DNA of 64,000 nucleotides from Amycolatopsis mongoliensis (GCF_030285665.1 NZ_CP127295.1:6324001-6388000); one strand, 5' to 3'. Positions 8,025 through 16,265 are shown, counted from the first letter of the stretch. Numbers and translations are program-made. Notes: generated from the sequence alone by a model not told the origin.

Positions 8025-8501
8025 ATGACCACCCTCACCCGTTCCGCACGGGCCTCGATCGCCTTGGTGGCGTTCCTCGCCGCGGTGGCCGCGGTCGCCG
8101 TCGTCGGCGGTCTTGCCGCATCGCAGTCACGCGAGGTGTACGCCGGGCTCGTCCGGCCGTCGTGGGCTCCGCCCCCGTGGCTGTTCGGTCCGGTGTGGAC
8201 CGTCCTCTACGTCCTGATCGCCTTCTCCGGCTGGCTTTTCTGGCGCTCGGGTGGACTGCGCGGCGGGCTCCGCTGGTACGCGGCCGGTCTGCTGCTCAAC
8301 GCGACGTGGACGCCGCTGTTCTTCGGGGGCGGCGCCTACGCACTGGCCCTGCTCGACGTCGTGGCGCTCGATGCCGTCATCGTCGCGACGGTCGTGGTCT
8401 TCCGGCGCCGGTCGCCCGCCGCCGCGGCGATGCAGCTGCCTTACCTTGCGTGGGCGGTGTTCGCGACAGCGCTCAACGCCGCGATCGTCCTGCTCAACTG
8501 A
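8025..8501 (+). CDS. TspO/MBR family membrane protein
   Basis: This is a 158-residue integral membrane protein with five predicted helices. It carries the family signature: PSWAPPPWLFGPVWTVLY between helices 1 and 2, and AGLLLNATWTPLFFGGGAY later. TspO proteins bind tetrapyrroles and sterol-like ligands and modulate porphyrin and stress responses. A ribosome site (GGGAGG) precedes the ATG. The gene lies 22 bp after the monooxygenase and could be the third gene of that transcript. A strong hairpin terminates it. Confidence 0.92.
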   Translation: MTTLTRSARASIALVAFLAAVAAVAVVGGLAASQSREVYAGLVRPSWAPPPWLFGPVWTVLYVLIAFSGWLFWRSGGLRGGLRWYAAGLLLNATWTPLFFGGGAYALALLDVVALDAVIVATVVVFRRRSPAAAAMQLPYLAWAVFATALNAAIVLLN

Positions 8502-8510
8502 CCTGCCGGT

Positions 8511-8543
8511 GGTGGCCGGCGCACCCCTCGTGCGCCGGCCACC
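8511..8543. terminator. Bidirectional hairpin terminator between TspO and CsbD genes
   Basis: A perfect 13-bp stem (GGTGGCCGGCGCA / TGCGCCGGCCACC) has a 7-base loop and lies between the convergent tspO-like and csbD-like genes. No U-tract follows, which is usual for high-GC actinobacterial terminators. Confidence 0.75.
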
Positions 8544-8552
8544 GGCCTGCGG

Positions 8553-8762
8553 TCAGTCCCTCTTCAGCACGTTCCGGACCTTGTCGGTGACGTCGCCGAC
8601 CGCGTCCTTGACGTTTTCGACGGCGTCCTTCAGGCCGGCTTTGGCCTGATCCGCCTTCCCCTCCGCGCGCAGTTCGTCGTCGCCGGTCACGTTGCCCGCC
8701 GCTTCCTTGGCCTTACCGCCGAGATCGTCGGCCTTGGTACCGATCTTGTCGCCCAACGACAT
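8553..8762 (-). CDS. CsbD-like stress-response protein
   Basis: This is a 69-residue, highly charged protein with the CsbD pattern: MSLGDKIGTKADDLGGKAKE, then AAGNVTGDDELRAEGKADQAK and repeated DAVENVKDAVGDVTDKV. CsbD proteins are small, largely helical and abundant under general stress; the molecular role is not established. It stands next to the Asp23 cassette, which is also a stress-linked set, and is transcribed away from it. Confidence 0.9.
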   Translation of the reverse strand: MSLGDKIGTKADDLGGKAKEAAGNVTGDDELRAEGKADQAKAGLKDAVENVKDAVGDVTDKVRNVLKRD

Positions 8763-8785
8763 GCCGTCGCTCCTCCCACATCGGT

Positions 8786-8806
8786 GACCGTCCTTCGTGG
8801 ACGGTC
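8786..8806. promoter_or_regulatory. Inverted repeat in the csbD leader
   Basis: GACCGTCC-TTCGT-GGACGGTC is a perfect 8-bp inverted repeat 24 bp upstream of the csbD-like ATG (8762). It could be an operator or a leader hairpin; the sequence does not decide. Confidence 0.4.
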
Positions 8807-8948
8807 TCGTTCATGACGACACGCCCGCGGCCGATTCGTCATTTCCCCGGACGCGTGACCCTGTTCACACGAAAGTGATCGTGACGATTCCGGATCCCTC
8901 GGGTCCTTCCGACGCAACCGTTCGACAGGACATCGAAAGGGAATCACC

Positions 8949-9407
8949 ATGGCTGAGACGATCTCGAAGGCGCCGACCACCACCGCGTCGAAGGAAACGA
9001 CGACCGGAGCGCTCGTCACGGCTCAGGGCGCGACGACCATCGCGGACACGGTGGTGCAGAAGATCGCCGGGCTGGCCGCCCGGGAGATCGCGGGGGTGCA
9101 CGCCCTCGGCGGCGGGGCCTCCCGCGCGTTCTCCGCGATCCGGGAGCGGATCCCGGGCGCGACGGCCTCCGCCGGTCAGGGGGTTTCGGTCGAGGTCGGG
9201 GAGAAGCAGGCCGCGGTCGACCTGCAGATCGTGGTCGAGTACGGCGTGGCGATCGCGGACGTGGCCCGGTCGGTCCGGCGCAACGTGATCACCGGCGTGG
9301 AGCGGATGACCGGCCTGGAGGTCGTCGAGGTCAACATCGCGGTCGGTGACCTGCACCTGCCCGGCGACGACGAGGGCGGCAGCACCGACACCGGCCGGGT
9401 GCAGTGA
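8949..9407 (+). CDS. Asp23/Gls24 family envelope stress protein
   Basis: This is a 152-residue protein with the Asp23 core. After a low-complexity Thr/Lys-rich start, it reads IADTVVQKIAGLAAREIAGVHALGG, then VSVEVGEKQAAVDLQIVVEYG, then VARSVRRNVITGVERMTGLE and VVEVNIAVGDLHL. Proteins of this family collect at the membrane through an AmaP anchor and respond to envelope stress. The ribosome site (GAAAGGGA) precedes the ATG. It is the first gene of a five-gene cassette that includes a second Asp23 protein and an AmaP-like anchor. Confidence 0.9.
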   Translation: MAETISKAPTTTASKETTTGALVTAQGATTIADTVVQKIAGLAAREIAGVHALGGGASRAFSAIRERIPGATASAGQGVSVEVGEKQAAVDLQIVVEYGVAIADVARSVRRNVITGVERMTGLEVVEVNIAVGDLHLPGDDEGGSTDTGRVQ

Positions 9408-9439
9408 TCCCAGGACCCGACGGGGATCGCCGAGGTACT

Positions 9440-9475
9440 GGCGGGCCTGCCTTTCTCCGAGGAGGCGGGCCCGCC
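9440..9475 (+). terminator. Intercistronic hairpin after the first Asp23 gene
   Basis: GGCGGGCC at 9440-9447 pairs with GGCCCGCC at 9468-9475, with further imperfect pairing inside. It lies between the first Asp23 gene and the DUF2273-like gene, so it may reduce read-through and make the first Asp23 protein more abundant than the rest of the cassette. Confidence 0.5.
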
Positions 9476-9519
9476 CGGCTCCCGCGTCACCATTCCCCCT
9501 TTTCTCGACGGAGGTTTCC

Positions 9520-9696
9520 ATGAATGCCACCCATCTGGGTCTGCTGACCGGCCTCGCGCTCGGTCTCGCCGTGGCTTTCGGCGGGTTCGGCGCGTTCCTG
9601 GCCGTGCTCGTGCTGGGCGCGATCGGCCTGCTGGCCGGCCGCTACCTCGACGGCAAGCTCGACGTGTCGCAGCTGCTCGGCCGGGGCCGGGGGTGA
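9520..9696 (+). CDS. Small membrane protein, DUF2273-like
   Basis: This is a 58-residue protein with two closely spaced hydrophobic helices (LGLLTGLALGLAVAFGGFGAF and LAVLVLGAIGLLAGRYLDG) and a short polar tail. Small DUF2273-type membrane peptides are regular partners of Asp23 and AmaP. The ATG is preceded by GGAGG at good spacing. The next gene begins four bases after its stop, so the two are coupled. Confidence 0.75.
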   Translation: MNATHLGLLTGLALGLAVAFGGFGAFLAVLVLGAIGLLAGRYLDGKLDVSQLLGRGRG

Positions 9697-9700
9697 TCGC

Positions 9701-10075
9701 GTGACCACGACGGTTCCCGTCGAGGAGCGAGGCAGCCTGGTGGTGGCGGGGCGGGCCGTCGAGCGCATCGCCGCCCACGCCGCGCGCGAGCTCCCCGACG
9801 TCGGTGGCGCGGCGGGCCGCGTGCTCGGGGTCGCAGTCGGTGGGGAAGACGCCGACCGATCGGTGAAGGTCGACGCCGCCGTCGACGGCGACACCGTCCG
9901 GTTGTCGGCTCGCCTGTCGGTCACCTACCCGGCCTCGGTCGCCCGCACCACCGAACACGCCCGCGACCACCTGCGCGAGCGGGTGCGGGAACTGACCGGG
10001 CTCGACGTGGCACGGGTGGACATCACCGTCACCGCGCTGCACGCCCCGGCCCCCGCGAGCAGGAGGGTCCGGTGA
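9701..10075 (+). CDS. Second Asp23/Gls24-like protein
   Basis: This is a 124-residue protein from a GTG start. It carries the Asp23 plan in shorter form: VVAGRAVERIAAHAARELPD, then VDAAVDGDTVRLSARLSVTYP, then ARDHLRERVRELTGLDVARV. It lacks the Thr-rich N-terminal extension of the first Asp23 protein and the KIA segment is altered, so it is a diverged paralogue. Its stop overlaps the GTG of the next gene. Two non-identical Asp23 proteins in one cassette suggest a mixed membrane-associated assembly. Confidence 0.8.
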   Translation: MTTTVPVEERGSLVVAGRAVERIAAHAARELPDVGGAAGRVLGVAVGGEDADRSVKVDAAVDGDTVRLSARLSVTYPASVARTTEHARDHLRERVRELTGLDVARVDITVTALHAPAPASRRVR

Positions 10076-10599
10076 AGCGACGTCCACGCCGGAGCTTTCC
10101 GGCCACCCTGACCGCGCTGGTGCTGACGGCGGCCGGCGCGCTGGCCGCGATCGTGGCCGTCCAGATGATCGCCGGCGAACGCGCCTGGCTCGACTACGGG
10201 GCGATCGCCCGGCGCCTGACCACCCTGCGGTGGGCCGACCTGCCCGTGGTGATCACCGGCGGAGTCGTGGCCGTCCTCGGGCTGCTCCTGCTGGCCGGAG
10301 CGGTGCTGCCGGGCAAGCCGGTGGTGCTGCCCCTGCGTGGCGAGCCGGACGCGGGTGTGGCACGGCGCAGCCTCCGCTCGACGCTGCGTGCGGCCGCGGC
10401 GCGGGTCGACGGCGTCGAGCAGGTCGCCCTGACGCTGCGCCGGCGCAGCATCCGCGTCCGCGTGCGGACCCGGCGGACCCGGCCGGACGGGATCGCCGAT
10501 TCGGTCCGCTCCGCGGTCGCGGCCCGGCTCGATCGGATCGACCCGGTCCGCCGGCCCGCCGTCAAGGTCCGCCTCCGCACCCCGAGGAGCACCTCGTGA
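10072..10599 (+). CDS. DUF6286-like membrane protein
   Basis: This is a 175-residue protein from a GTG that overlaps the previous stop. Two membrane helices come first (TALVLTAAGALAAIVAVQMI and LPVVITGGVVAVLGLLLLAGA), then a basic, Arg-rich globular domain of about 90 residues. The arrangement matches actinobacterial DUF6286 proteins found with Asp23 genes. The cytosolic domain resembles the AmaP-type fold that follows. A role in anchoring or tuning the Asp23 proteins is inferred from context. Confidence 0.75.
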   Translation: MKRRPRRSFPATLTALVLTAAGALAAIVAVQMIAGERAWLDYGAIARRLTTLRWADLPVVITGGVVAVLGLLLLAGAVLPGKPVVLPLRGEPDAGVARRSLRSTLRAAAARVDGVEQVALTLRRRSIRVRVRTRRTRPDGIADSVRSAVAARLDRIDPVRRPAVKVRLRTPRSTS

Positions 10600-11159
10600 A
10601 CCGTCCCGCTGCCCTCAACCGCACCCTGATCGCGTTCTTCGGGCTGCTGCTCGTGGCGGCCGGTGCGATCCCGGCCGCGATCCGCTTCCGCCGGCTCCCG
10701 GTCCTCGGGGACGACCGGCCCCTGGTTCCCGGCACGGACCTCCCGCCCACCTGGGTGCTGTACGTGACCGCGGCCGCGGGAATCGTGGTCGCCTTGGCCG
10801 GGTTGCGGTGGCTGGCCGCGCAGCTGGCCCGCAAGCCGCGCAGTCGCGTCTGGCGCTTCGAGACCGACCCGGACGCGGGCGGCACCGAACTGGCCACGAC
10901 CGCGGCGGTCGCGCCGTTCGCCGACGAACTGCGTGCGTATCCCGGGGTGCACGCCGCGACAGCCACCCTGGCCGGGACCCGCGAGAACCCGGCCTTGGTT
11001 GCCGTGGTCTCGGTCGAGCAGGACGGCGATCCCAGCGAGATCCGCGACCGCATCCGGACCGAAGGCATCCCGCGGCTGTGCCAGGCCCTCGACCTCGACA
11101 GCTTGCCCAGCCGGGTCGAGTTCCGGTTCACCACGACGGCCGGGACCCGCGTCGCCTGA
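10596..11159 (+). CDS. AmaP-like Asp23 membrane anchor
   Basis: This is a 187-residue protein from a GTG that overlaps the previous stop. It has an N-terminal helix (LIAFFGLLLVAAGAIPAAI), a second helix (WVLYVTAAAGIVVALAGLRW) and a soluble domain (GTELATTAAVAPFADELRAY) ending at TGA 11159. The two-helix-plus-domain plan is that of AmaP, the protein that holds Asp23 at the membrane. It closes the cassette. A TetR-like relic follows directly in the same frame. Confidence 0.75.
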   Translation: MNRPAALNRTLIAFFGLLLVAAGAIPAAIRFRRLPVLGDDRPLVPGTDLPPTWVLYVTAAAGIVVALAGLRWLAAQLARKPRSRVWRFETDPDAGGTELATTAAVAPFADELRAYPGVHAATATLAGTRENPALVAVVSVEQDGDPSEIRDRIRTEGIPRLCQALDLDSLPSRVEFRFTTTAGTRVA

Positions 11160-11345
11160 GAGGAGAGGCTCCGCGCGCTGCGCGACCGGCAGGAGCTGCG
11201 TGCCGACGCCGACCACGAGCTCGCGTTCGCCCTGCTCGCCGCACTGCAGGGCGGCGTGCTCCTGTCCCGGGCCATCCGGCACGTCCAGCCGCTGGAAGCC
11301 GCCATGAACGTCGCGCCGGGTGGTCTGTCGAGGAACTTGCAGCGC
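11160..11345 (+). pseudogene. C-terminal relic of a TetR-family regulator
   Basis: Directly after the AmaP-like stop the same frame reads LRALRDRQELRADADHELA, then FALLAALQGGVLLSRAIR and HVQPLEAAMN. This is the usual C-terminal ligand-domain ending of many actinobacterial TetR repressors. No start codon, HTH or N-terminal half is present, and the frame then runs antisense into the permease gene. I read it as the remains of a regulator lost by deletion, perhaps the former neighbour of the cassette. It could be a chance resemblance, but the order and length match the family end well. Confidence 0.5.
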
Positions 11346-11351
11346 GCGGCC

Positions 11352-13364
11352 CTAGCCGGGTCCGGAGCGGCGCTGCGTGGTGACACCGCGGCGGATGTCG
11401 CCGGGGAGCGGGCGGACCCGGTGCAGGTCGCGGCGGGTGGTGGAGTGCAGCTGCCAGGGAACGCTGGTGACCATGACGCCGGGTTCGAACAGCAGCCGTC
11501 CCTTCAGCCGCAGTGAGCTCTGGTTGTGGAGCACGTTTTCCCACCAGCGGCCGACGACGTACTCCGGGATGTAGACGCAGACGACGTCCCGTGGGCTGCT
11601 GCGCCGCAGGTTCTTGACGTACTGCACGACCGGCCGGGTGATTTCGCGGTACGGCGATTCGAGGACCTTGAGCGGGATCTTCATCCCGCGCCGCTCCCAC
11701 TGGTGCTGGAGCTGGCGGGTGTCGGCGTCGTCGACGTTGACCGTGATCGCGGACAGGGTGTCCGGCCGGGTGGCGCGGGCGAAGGCGATCGCACGCTGGC
11801 TGGGTTTGTGCAATGTGGACACCAGCACGATCGCGTGGACGCGGCTGGGCAGCAGCTCGCTCTCGTCGTCGGGCCGGAGCTCTTCCCGGACGTGGGTGTA
11901 GTGGCGGTGGATCGCGCGCATGACGGCGTACAGCACGGGGATGGCGATGACGACCAGGTAGGCGCCGTGGGTGAACTTCGTGACGAGCACGACCACGAGC
12001 ACGATCGCGGTGAGGGCCGCGCCGAGTGCGTTGATCAGCCGGGACCGGTGGGCCGCGCGGCGTTCGCGGGGGTCGGTCGCGTCGGCGAGGACCCGGTTCC
12101 AGTGCCGGACCATGCCGGCCTGGCAGAGGGTGAAGGAGGTGAACACGCCGAGGATGTAGAGCTGGATGAGCCGGGTGGTGGAGCCGTCGAAGGCGAAGAT
12201 CAGGATGCCGGCGACCAGTGACAGGGCGATGATGCCGTTGGAGAAGGCGAGGCGGTCGCCGCGGGTGTGCAGCTGCCGGGGCAGGTAGCGGTCCTGGGCG
12301 AGGATCGAGGCCAGCAGCGGGAAGCCGTTGAACGCGGTGTTGGCGGCCAGGATCAGGATGAGCGCCGTGGCGGCCTGCAGGACGTAGAACAGCACGGCGT
12401 GGTCGCCGCCGAAGACCGCGGCGCCGATCTGGCTGATCACGGTGCGCTGCGGGTCGGTCGTGCAGTCGCCGCGGAAGCCCGCCAGGTCACAGGTGTTCTC
12501 GGCGATGTGGACCCGGGAGATCAGGGAGAGCGCGGTGATGCCGCCGAACATCACGACGGCGGTGGCACCCATGGCGGTCATCGTGCGGGCGGCGTTGAGG
12601 GCCTTGGGCTTGCGGAAGGCCGGGACACCGTTGGAGATGGCTTCGACTCCGGTGAGCGCCGTGCAGCCGGAGGAGAACGACCGCAGCAGCAGGAACACCA
12701 GCGCGAGCCCGGTCAGCCCGACCTGTTCCGGGCGGATCGCGTAGCCGGCGCTTTCGGCGACCGGGGCGTGCCCGGTGAAGACGCGCGCGAAGCCGACCAC
12801 GATCATCAGCATGACGGTGGCGATGAACAGGTAGGTGGGCGCGGCGAAGGCGCGGCCCGACTCGCGGATGCCGCGCAGGTTCATCGCCATGAGCACGACG
12901 ATGAACCCGATGTCGAGCAGGATCCGCTGGTCGTTGAGCTGGGGGACGGCCGAGATGATGTTGTCCACGCCGGAGGCGACCGAGACGGCCACGGTCATGA
13001 TGTAGTCGACCATCAGCGCGCCGGCGACGACCAGGCCCGCCCGGCTCCCGAGGTTGCGGGAGGCGACCTCGTAGGAGCCGCCGCCGCTGGGGTAGGCGCG
13101 CACGACCTGCCGGTAGGAGATCACGACCACGGTGAGCAGCACGGCGACGGCCAGGCCCACCCACGGCGCGAGGCTGAAGTAGGCCAGCCCGCCGATCGAG
13201 AGGATGAGCAGGATCTCCTGCGTCGCATAGGCGACCGACGACAACGGGTCACTCGCGAAGATCGGCAGGGCGAGCCACTTGGGCAGCAGTGTCTCGCCGA
13301 GGGTGTCGCTCCGGAACGGCCGACCGAGTACCAGCCGTTTGAGCCATGACGTGGGTGCTGGCAC
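11352..13364 (-). CDS. KimA-like APC-family potassium permease (first copy)
   Basis: This is a 670-residue permease from GTG 13364. The N-terminal segment (LALPIFASDPLSSVAYATQEILL) is the APC-family helix 1 motif seen in KimA-type high-affinity K+/H+ symporters. Twelve hydrophobic segments follow, with NGVPAFRKPKALNAARTM and AANTAFNGFPLLAS as further signatures. The last 170 residues form a cytosolic domain resembling the c-di-AMP-binding C-terminus of KimA. It is encoded convergently to the Asp23 cassette. Potassium specificity is inferred from family and from the kdp genes next door; amino-acid transport is the alternative. Confidence 0.8.
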   Translation of the reverse strand: MPAPTSWLKRLVLGRPFRSDTLGETLLPKWLALPIFASDPLSSVAYATQEILLILSIGGLAYFSLAPWVGLAVAVLLTVVVISYRQVVRAYPSGGGSYEVASRNLGSRAGLVVAGALMVDYIMTVAVSVASGVDNIISAVPQLNDQRILLDIGFIVVLMAMNLRGIRESGRAFAAPTYLFIATVMLMIVVGFARVFTGHAPVAESAGYAIRPEQVGLTGLALVFLLLRSFSSGCTALTGVEAISNGVPAFRKPKALNAARTMTAMGATAVVMFGGITALSLISRVHIAENTCDLAGFRGDCTTDPQRTVISQIGAAVFGGDHAVLFYVLQAATALILILAANTAFNGFPLLASILAQDRYLPRQLHTRGDRLAFSNGIIALSLVAGILIFAFDGSTTRLIQLYILGVFTSFTLCQAGMVRHWNRVLADATDPRERRAAHRSRLINALGAALTAIVLVVVLVTKFTHGAYLVVIAIPVLYAVMRAIHRHYTHVREELRPDDESELLPSRVHAIVLVSTLHKPSQRAIAFARATRPDTLSAITVNVDDADTRQLQHQWERRGMKIPLKVLESPYREITRPVVQYVKNLRRSSPRDVVCVYIPEYVVGRWWENVLHNQSSLRLKGRLLFEPGVMVTSVPWQLHSTTRRDLHRVRPLPGDIRRGVTTQRRSGPG

Positions 13365-13396
13365 GTACGGCAGCGTCTCTCGGATGTGCGGGAGCC

Positions 13397-13451
13397 GCCG
13401 TAGGGATTCCGTAAATATCCCGGCTTCGCCGTAGGGATCGCGTAAACGTCC
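13397..13451. repeat. Direct repeat upstream of the first permease
   Basis: GCCGTAGGGATtcCGTAAA at 13397 recurs as GCCGTAGGGATcgCGTAAA at 13428, exactly 31 bp (three turns) apart. Both lie 33-87 bp upstream of the permease GTG. Within each copy a CGTAG/CGTAA pair is spaced 12 bp. A regulator site is likely. A further GTCAG/GTCAA pair spaced 11 bp sits at 13463-13478. Confidence 0.45.
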
Positions 13452-13540
13452 GCCGGCTGCCCGTCAGATTCGCGTCAACGGCGGTGCCCGGGCCCGGCCG
13501 GATGCCTAGCGTCCCCGGCACCTCGTCCCCGGGAGTCGCC

Positions 13541-13846
13541 ATGGCCGACGGCCGTCTCATGCGCGTGATCTCGTGCCCGGGTGCGGTCGAGCTCCTCGAC
13601 GAACTCGGCACCGGCCCCCGCGCCTTCGACGAGCTGCGCCGGATCGTCCCGAGAAGGCTCCTCGGGCCCGCGCTCCGGGTGTTGGCAGCCGAAGGAGCGC
13701 TGCGTCGGTCCGACGCCGGGAGCTGGGACGTGCGCCCGGCCGGTGACGCGCTCTTCTCGCTCACGGGTGACGGCGGGCGCCTCGCTGACGAATTGTCCGA
13801 TTTGGACGTCTGGGTCGCGGTGTACGACCGCTACCTCAACGGGTAG
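13541..13846 (+). CDS. Small winged-helix (HxlR-like) protein
   Basis: This is a 101-residue protein. The ATG at 13541 has a GGGAG ribosome site. An earlier GTG at 13484 is open but has no such site. The chain reads as a single winged helix: CPGAVELLDELGTGPRAFDE, then LRRIVPRRLLGPALRVLAAEGAL and a wing RRSDAGSWDVRP. This resembles the DNA-binding core of HxlR-type regulators without the conserved N-terminal cysteine. It is divergent from the permease, and its last codons overlap the converging YbaB-like gene by 11 bp. A role in controlling the potassium genes is possible but unproved. Confidence 0.6.
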   Translation: MADGRLMRVISCPGAVELLDELGTGPRAFDELRRIVPRRLLGPALRVLAAEGALRRSDAGSWDVRPAGDALFSLTGDGGRLADELSDLDVWVAVYDRYLNG

Positions 13847-14069
13847 CCGGCCCCGGGTCGAACAGTGCCTGGGCGGAGTGGATGCACTCGAGGATGTCCT
13901 TCGCCAGCTGGGCTGCCGGTCGCGACGACACGGTATCGGCCAGCTGCAGGTCGCGCACCTGGCCGTCGAGGGACACGACCACCGAGATCGCGCCGTCGTG
14001 GCTGCTGTGGCTCACCTGGACGGTGCTCCGGCGGGGAACGGACGTGCGGAGATCGGGCTCGGCTGCCAA
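13836..14069 (-). CDS. Small YbaB-like protein
   Basis: From a TTG at 14069, behind a GGGAG ribosome site, this gives 77 residues. The frame is open back to a GTG at 14159 (107 residues), but the extra part is Arg/Phe-rich and unlike the family. The core (ISVVVSLDGQVRDLQLADTV, then PAAQLAKDILECIHSAQAL) follows the YbaB/EbfC pattern of small nucleoid-associated proteins common in actinobacteria. Its function here is unknown. It is divergent from the kdp operon and shares its upstream region. Confidence 0.5.
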   Translation of the reverse strand: MAAEPDLRTSVPRRSTVQVSHSSHDGAISVVVSLDGQVRDLQLADTVSSRPAAQLAKDILECIHSAQALFDPGPATR

Positions 14070-14280
14070 GGAGAACTCCCGGGATGAGAACCGGATGGGC
14101 TGCGGGAAGCGTGATCGTTCAAGCGTGGCCCGGAAACCCTGCCGAGGCGAGCCGTTCACGCCGCCGACGCCGAGTTGTGACCAAGTCCGAAATGGACACC
14201 GTGAGTGTGCGTGATCATCCGTGACGGTCCCGCGAATTGGCTCGTTCGGGTGGTTGCCGATTCATTGCGTAGTCATCGCC

Positions 14281-14328
14281 GTCAAGAAGGCGTCAATGCG
14301 GCGTGAAGCCGCATCAAGACTCTGTCAG
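14281..14328 (+). promoter_or_regulatory. Tandem GTCAA repeats with 11-bp period, candidate KdpE binding site
   Basis: GTCAA at 14281, GTCAA at 14292, GTGAA at 14303, ATCAA at 14313 and GTCAG at 14324 form five direct repeats spaced 11, 11, 10 and 11 bp. OmpR/PhoP-class regulators bind such repeats in a row. An inverted repeat ATGCGGC-GTGAA-GCCGCAT (14296-14314) is nested inside. The array ends 97 bp before the first gene of the kdp operon. A close copy lies upstream of the second permease at 30885-30911. The rest of 14070-14425 shows no gene. Confidence 0.6.
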
Positions 14329-14425
14329 GTGACATCCGGTCAGGAACTCCGGGAGGCACGCTTCCGCCAGCCGGGTCACCATTCGGTCGACCTCAGCCCG
14401 TCGTGTGTGAGAAGGGAGCAGTCGC

Positions 14426-14509
14426 ATGGCCGATCTGGCCTATGTGCTGCTGGCGATCGTCGTGTTCGCCGTGCTGGCCTTGACCCTGCGTGGATTGGAG
14501 CGGTTGTGA
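14426..14509 (+). CDS. 27-residue membrane protein leading the kdp operon
   Basis: The peptide begins MADLAYVLLAIVVFAVLALT and ends RGLERL, a single membrane helix with a short basic tail. A GAAGGGAG ribosome site lies 6-8 bases before the ATG. Its TGA overlaps the GTG of kdpF, so it is translationally coupled to the operon. It is too short for standard gene finding. A related 49-residue peptide is encoded after kdpE (22556-22705). A small Kdp accessory subunit is a reasonable guess. Confidence 0.7.
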   Translation: MADLAYVLLAIVVFAVLALTLRGLERL

Positions 14510-14607
14510 GCGGCACCGGTGCGTTCGCCAACGTCGTCGGCGGTGTGCTGGCGCTGGCCCTGATCGTCTACCTGTTCATCGCGCTGATCAAACCGGAGAA
14601 GTTCTGA
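14506..14607 (+). CDS. kdpF: KdpF, small subunit of the K+-transporting ATPase
   Basis: This is a 33-residue peptide from a GTG overlapping the previous stop. Its single helix ([19 protein letters not shown]) and the closing KPEKF are the KdpF signature. KdpF stabilises the KdpABC complex in the membrane. Its stop overlaps the ATG of kdpA (TGATG). Confidence 0.88.
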   Translation: MSGTGAFANVVGGVLALALIVYLFIALIKPEKF

Positions 14608-16265
14608 TGTCCTCGACGTGGGCCGGCCTCGGGCAGGCCGGCCTCCTCCTGCTCGCCTTGGTGCTGGTGTACCGGCCACTGGGCGACTACATGCACCGCG
14701 TGTTCACGAGCACGAAGCACTGGCGGCTCGAGAAGGCCGTCTACAAGATCGTGCGCGCGGACCCGGAGGCCGAGCAGCACTGGAAGACCTACGCCTCCGG
14801 CGTGCTCGGCTTCTCCTTCGTCTCGGTGCTGTTCCTCTACCTGCTGCAGCGCATCCAGCCGCTGCTGCCGCTGAACTTCGGCCGCACGGTCGACCCCGGG
14901 ATCGCGTTCAACACGGCGATCAGCTTCGTCACCAACACGAACTGGCAGTCCTACGTGCCCGAGGGCGTCATGGGCCACGTGGTCCAGATGGCCGGGCTGA
15001 CCGTGCAGAACTTCGTCTCCGCCGGGGTGGGCCTGGCGGTGGCGATCGCGCTGACCCGCGCGTTCGTCCGCTCGAAGTCCGACCGGCTGGGCAACTTCTG
15101 GGTCGACCTGACCCGCGGCACGGTCCGCGTGCTGCTGCCGATCTCGTTCGTGTTCGCGATCGTGCTGGTGGCGCTCGGTGTCGTGCAGAGCCTCAAGTCC
15201 GGCGTCTCGGTGCTCAACCCGGACGGCTCCGGCAGCACGATCGCGCTGGCCCCGGCGGCGAGCCAGGAGGCCATCAAGGAACTGGGGACCAACGGCGGCG
15301 GCATCTACAACGCCAACTCCGCGCACCCGTTCGAGAACCCGAACTCCTGGTCCAACCTGATCGAGATCTTCCTGTTGCTGGTCATCCCGGTCAGCCTGAC
15401 CCGCACCTTCGGCAAGCTCGTCGGCAACACCAAGCAGGGGTACGTCCTGCTGTCCGTGATGGGCGTGCTGTGGGCCGGGATGCTCACGGTCATCTGGTGG
15501 GGCGAGACGCACGCCAACGGCGCGGCCGCGCGATTGGCGGGCGCGGCGATGGAAGGCAAGGAGACCCGGTTCGGGCTCGCCGCGTCGGCGCTGTTCGCCG
15601 ACTCGACAACGGGCACGTCGACCGGCGCGGTGAACTCGATGCACGACAGCTTCACCGGGCTCGGCGGGTTCGGGACGCTGCTGAACATGATGTTCGGCGA
15701 GCTCTCGCCGGGCGGGGTGGGCACCGGTCTGTACAGCATCCTGGTGATGGCGATCATCGCGATGTTCCTGGCCGGGCTGATGGTCGGGCGCACGCCGGAG
15801 TACCTGGGCAAGAAGCTCGGCAAGCGGGAGGTCACCTGCTCGGCCATCGCGATCCTGGCGATGCCGACGGTGCTGCTCATCGGCGCCGGTGCGGCGTTGC
15901 TGATCCCGGGCAACACCGACGCGTTCAACAACCCGGGCGCGCACGGCTTCTCGGAACTGCTCTACGCCTACACCTCGGCCAGCAACAACAACGGCAGCGC
16001 GTTCGCCGGCATCACCGTGACCAACGACTGGTACCAGTCGACGCTGGGCGTCTGCATGGCGCTGGGCCGGTTCATCCCCATCCTGGCCGTGCTGTGCCTG
16101 GCCGGCTCGCTGGCGGCGCAGAAGAAGGTGCCGGAGACCGCGGGCACCCTGCCGACCACCAGCCCGCTGTTCGCCACGATGCTCGGCGGCACGGTCGTGC
16201 TGGTCGCGGCTCTGACCTTCATCCCCGCCCTCGCCCTCGGTCCCATCGCGGAGGCCCTCGCATGA
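14607..16265 (+). CDS. kdpA: KdpA, K+-binding and channel subunit of the K+-transporting ATPase
   Basis: This is a 552-residue membrane protein of normal KdpA length. The four pore loops are visible: [50 protein letters not shown] and [14 protein letters not shown]. These carry the selectivity-filter glycines of the SKT superfamily. KdpA takes K+ from outside and passes it to KdpB. It is coupled by a one-base overlap to kdpF and by a four-base overlap to kdpB. Confidence 0.97.
   Translation: MSSTWAGLGQAGLLLLALVLVYRPLGDYMHRVFTSTKHWRLEKAVYKIVRADPEAEQHWKTYASGVLGFSFVSVLFLYLLQRIQPLLPLNFGRTVDPGIAFNTAISFVTNTNWQSYVPEGVMGHVVQMAGLTVQNFVSAGVGLAVAIALTRAFVRSKSDRLGNFWVDLTRGTVRVLLPISFVFAIVLVALGVVQSLKSGVSVLNPDGSGSTIALAPAASQEAIKELGTNGGGIYNANSAHPFENPNSWSNLIEIFLLLVIPVSLTRTFGKLVGNTKQGYVLLSVMGVLWAGMLTVIWWGETHANGAAARLAGAAMEGKETRFGLAASALFADSTTGTSTGAVNSMHDSFTGLGGFGTLLNMMFGELSPGGVGTGLYSILVMAIIAMFLAGLMVGRTPEYLGKKLGKREVTCSAIAILAMPTVLLIGAGAALLIPGNTDAFNNPGAHGFSELLYAYTSASNNNGSAFAGITVTNDWYQSTLGVCMALGRFIPILAVLCLAGSLAAQKKVPETAGTLPTTSPLFATMLGGTVVLVAALTFIPALALGPIAEALA

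Noticed and set aside
12267..13349. 360-codon plus-strand frame
   Set aside because: It is a shadow of the first KimA-like permease. Its Gly/Asp/Gln-rich translation has no domain.
14506..16265. 591-codon reading of the kdpA frame from an upstream start at 14490
   Set aside because: The extra residues are a different-frame reading of the small peptide and kdpF. The KdpA N-terminus and the TGATG junction place the start at 14607.
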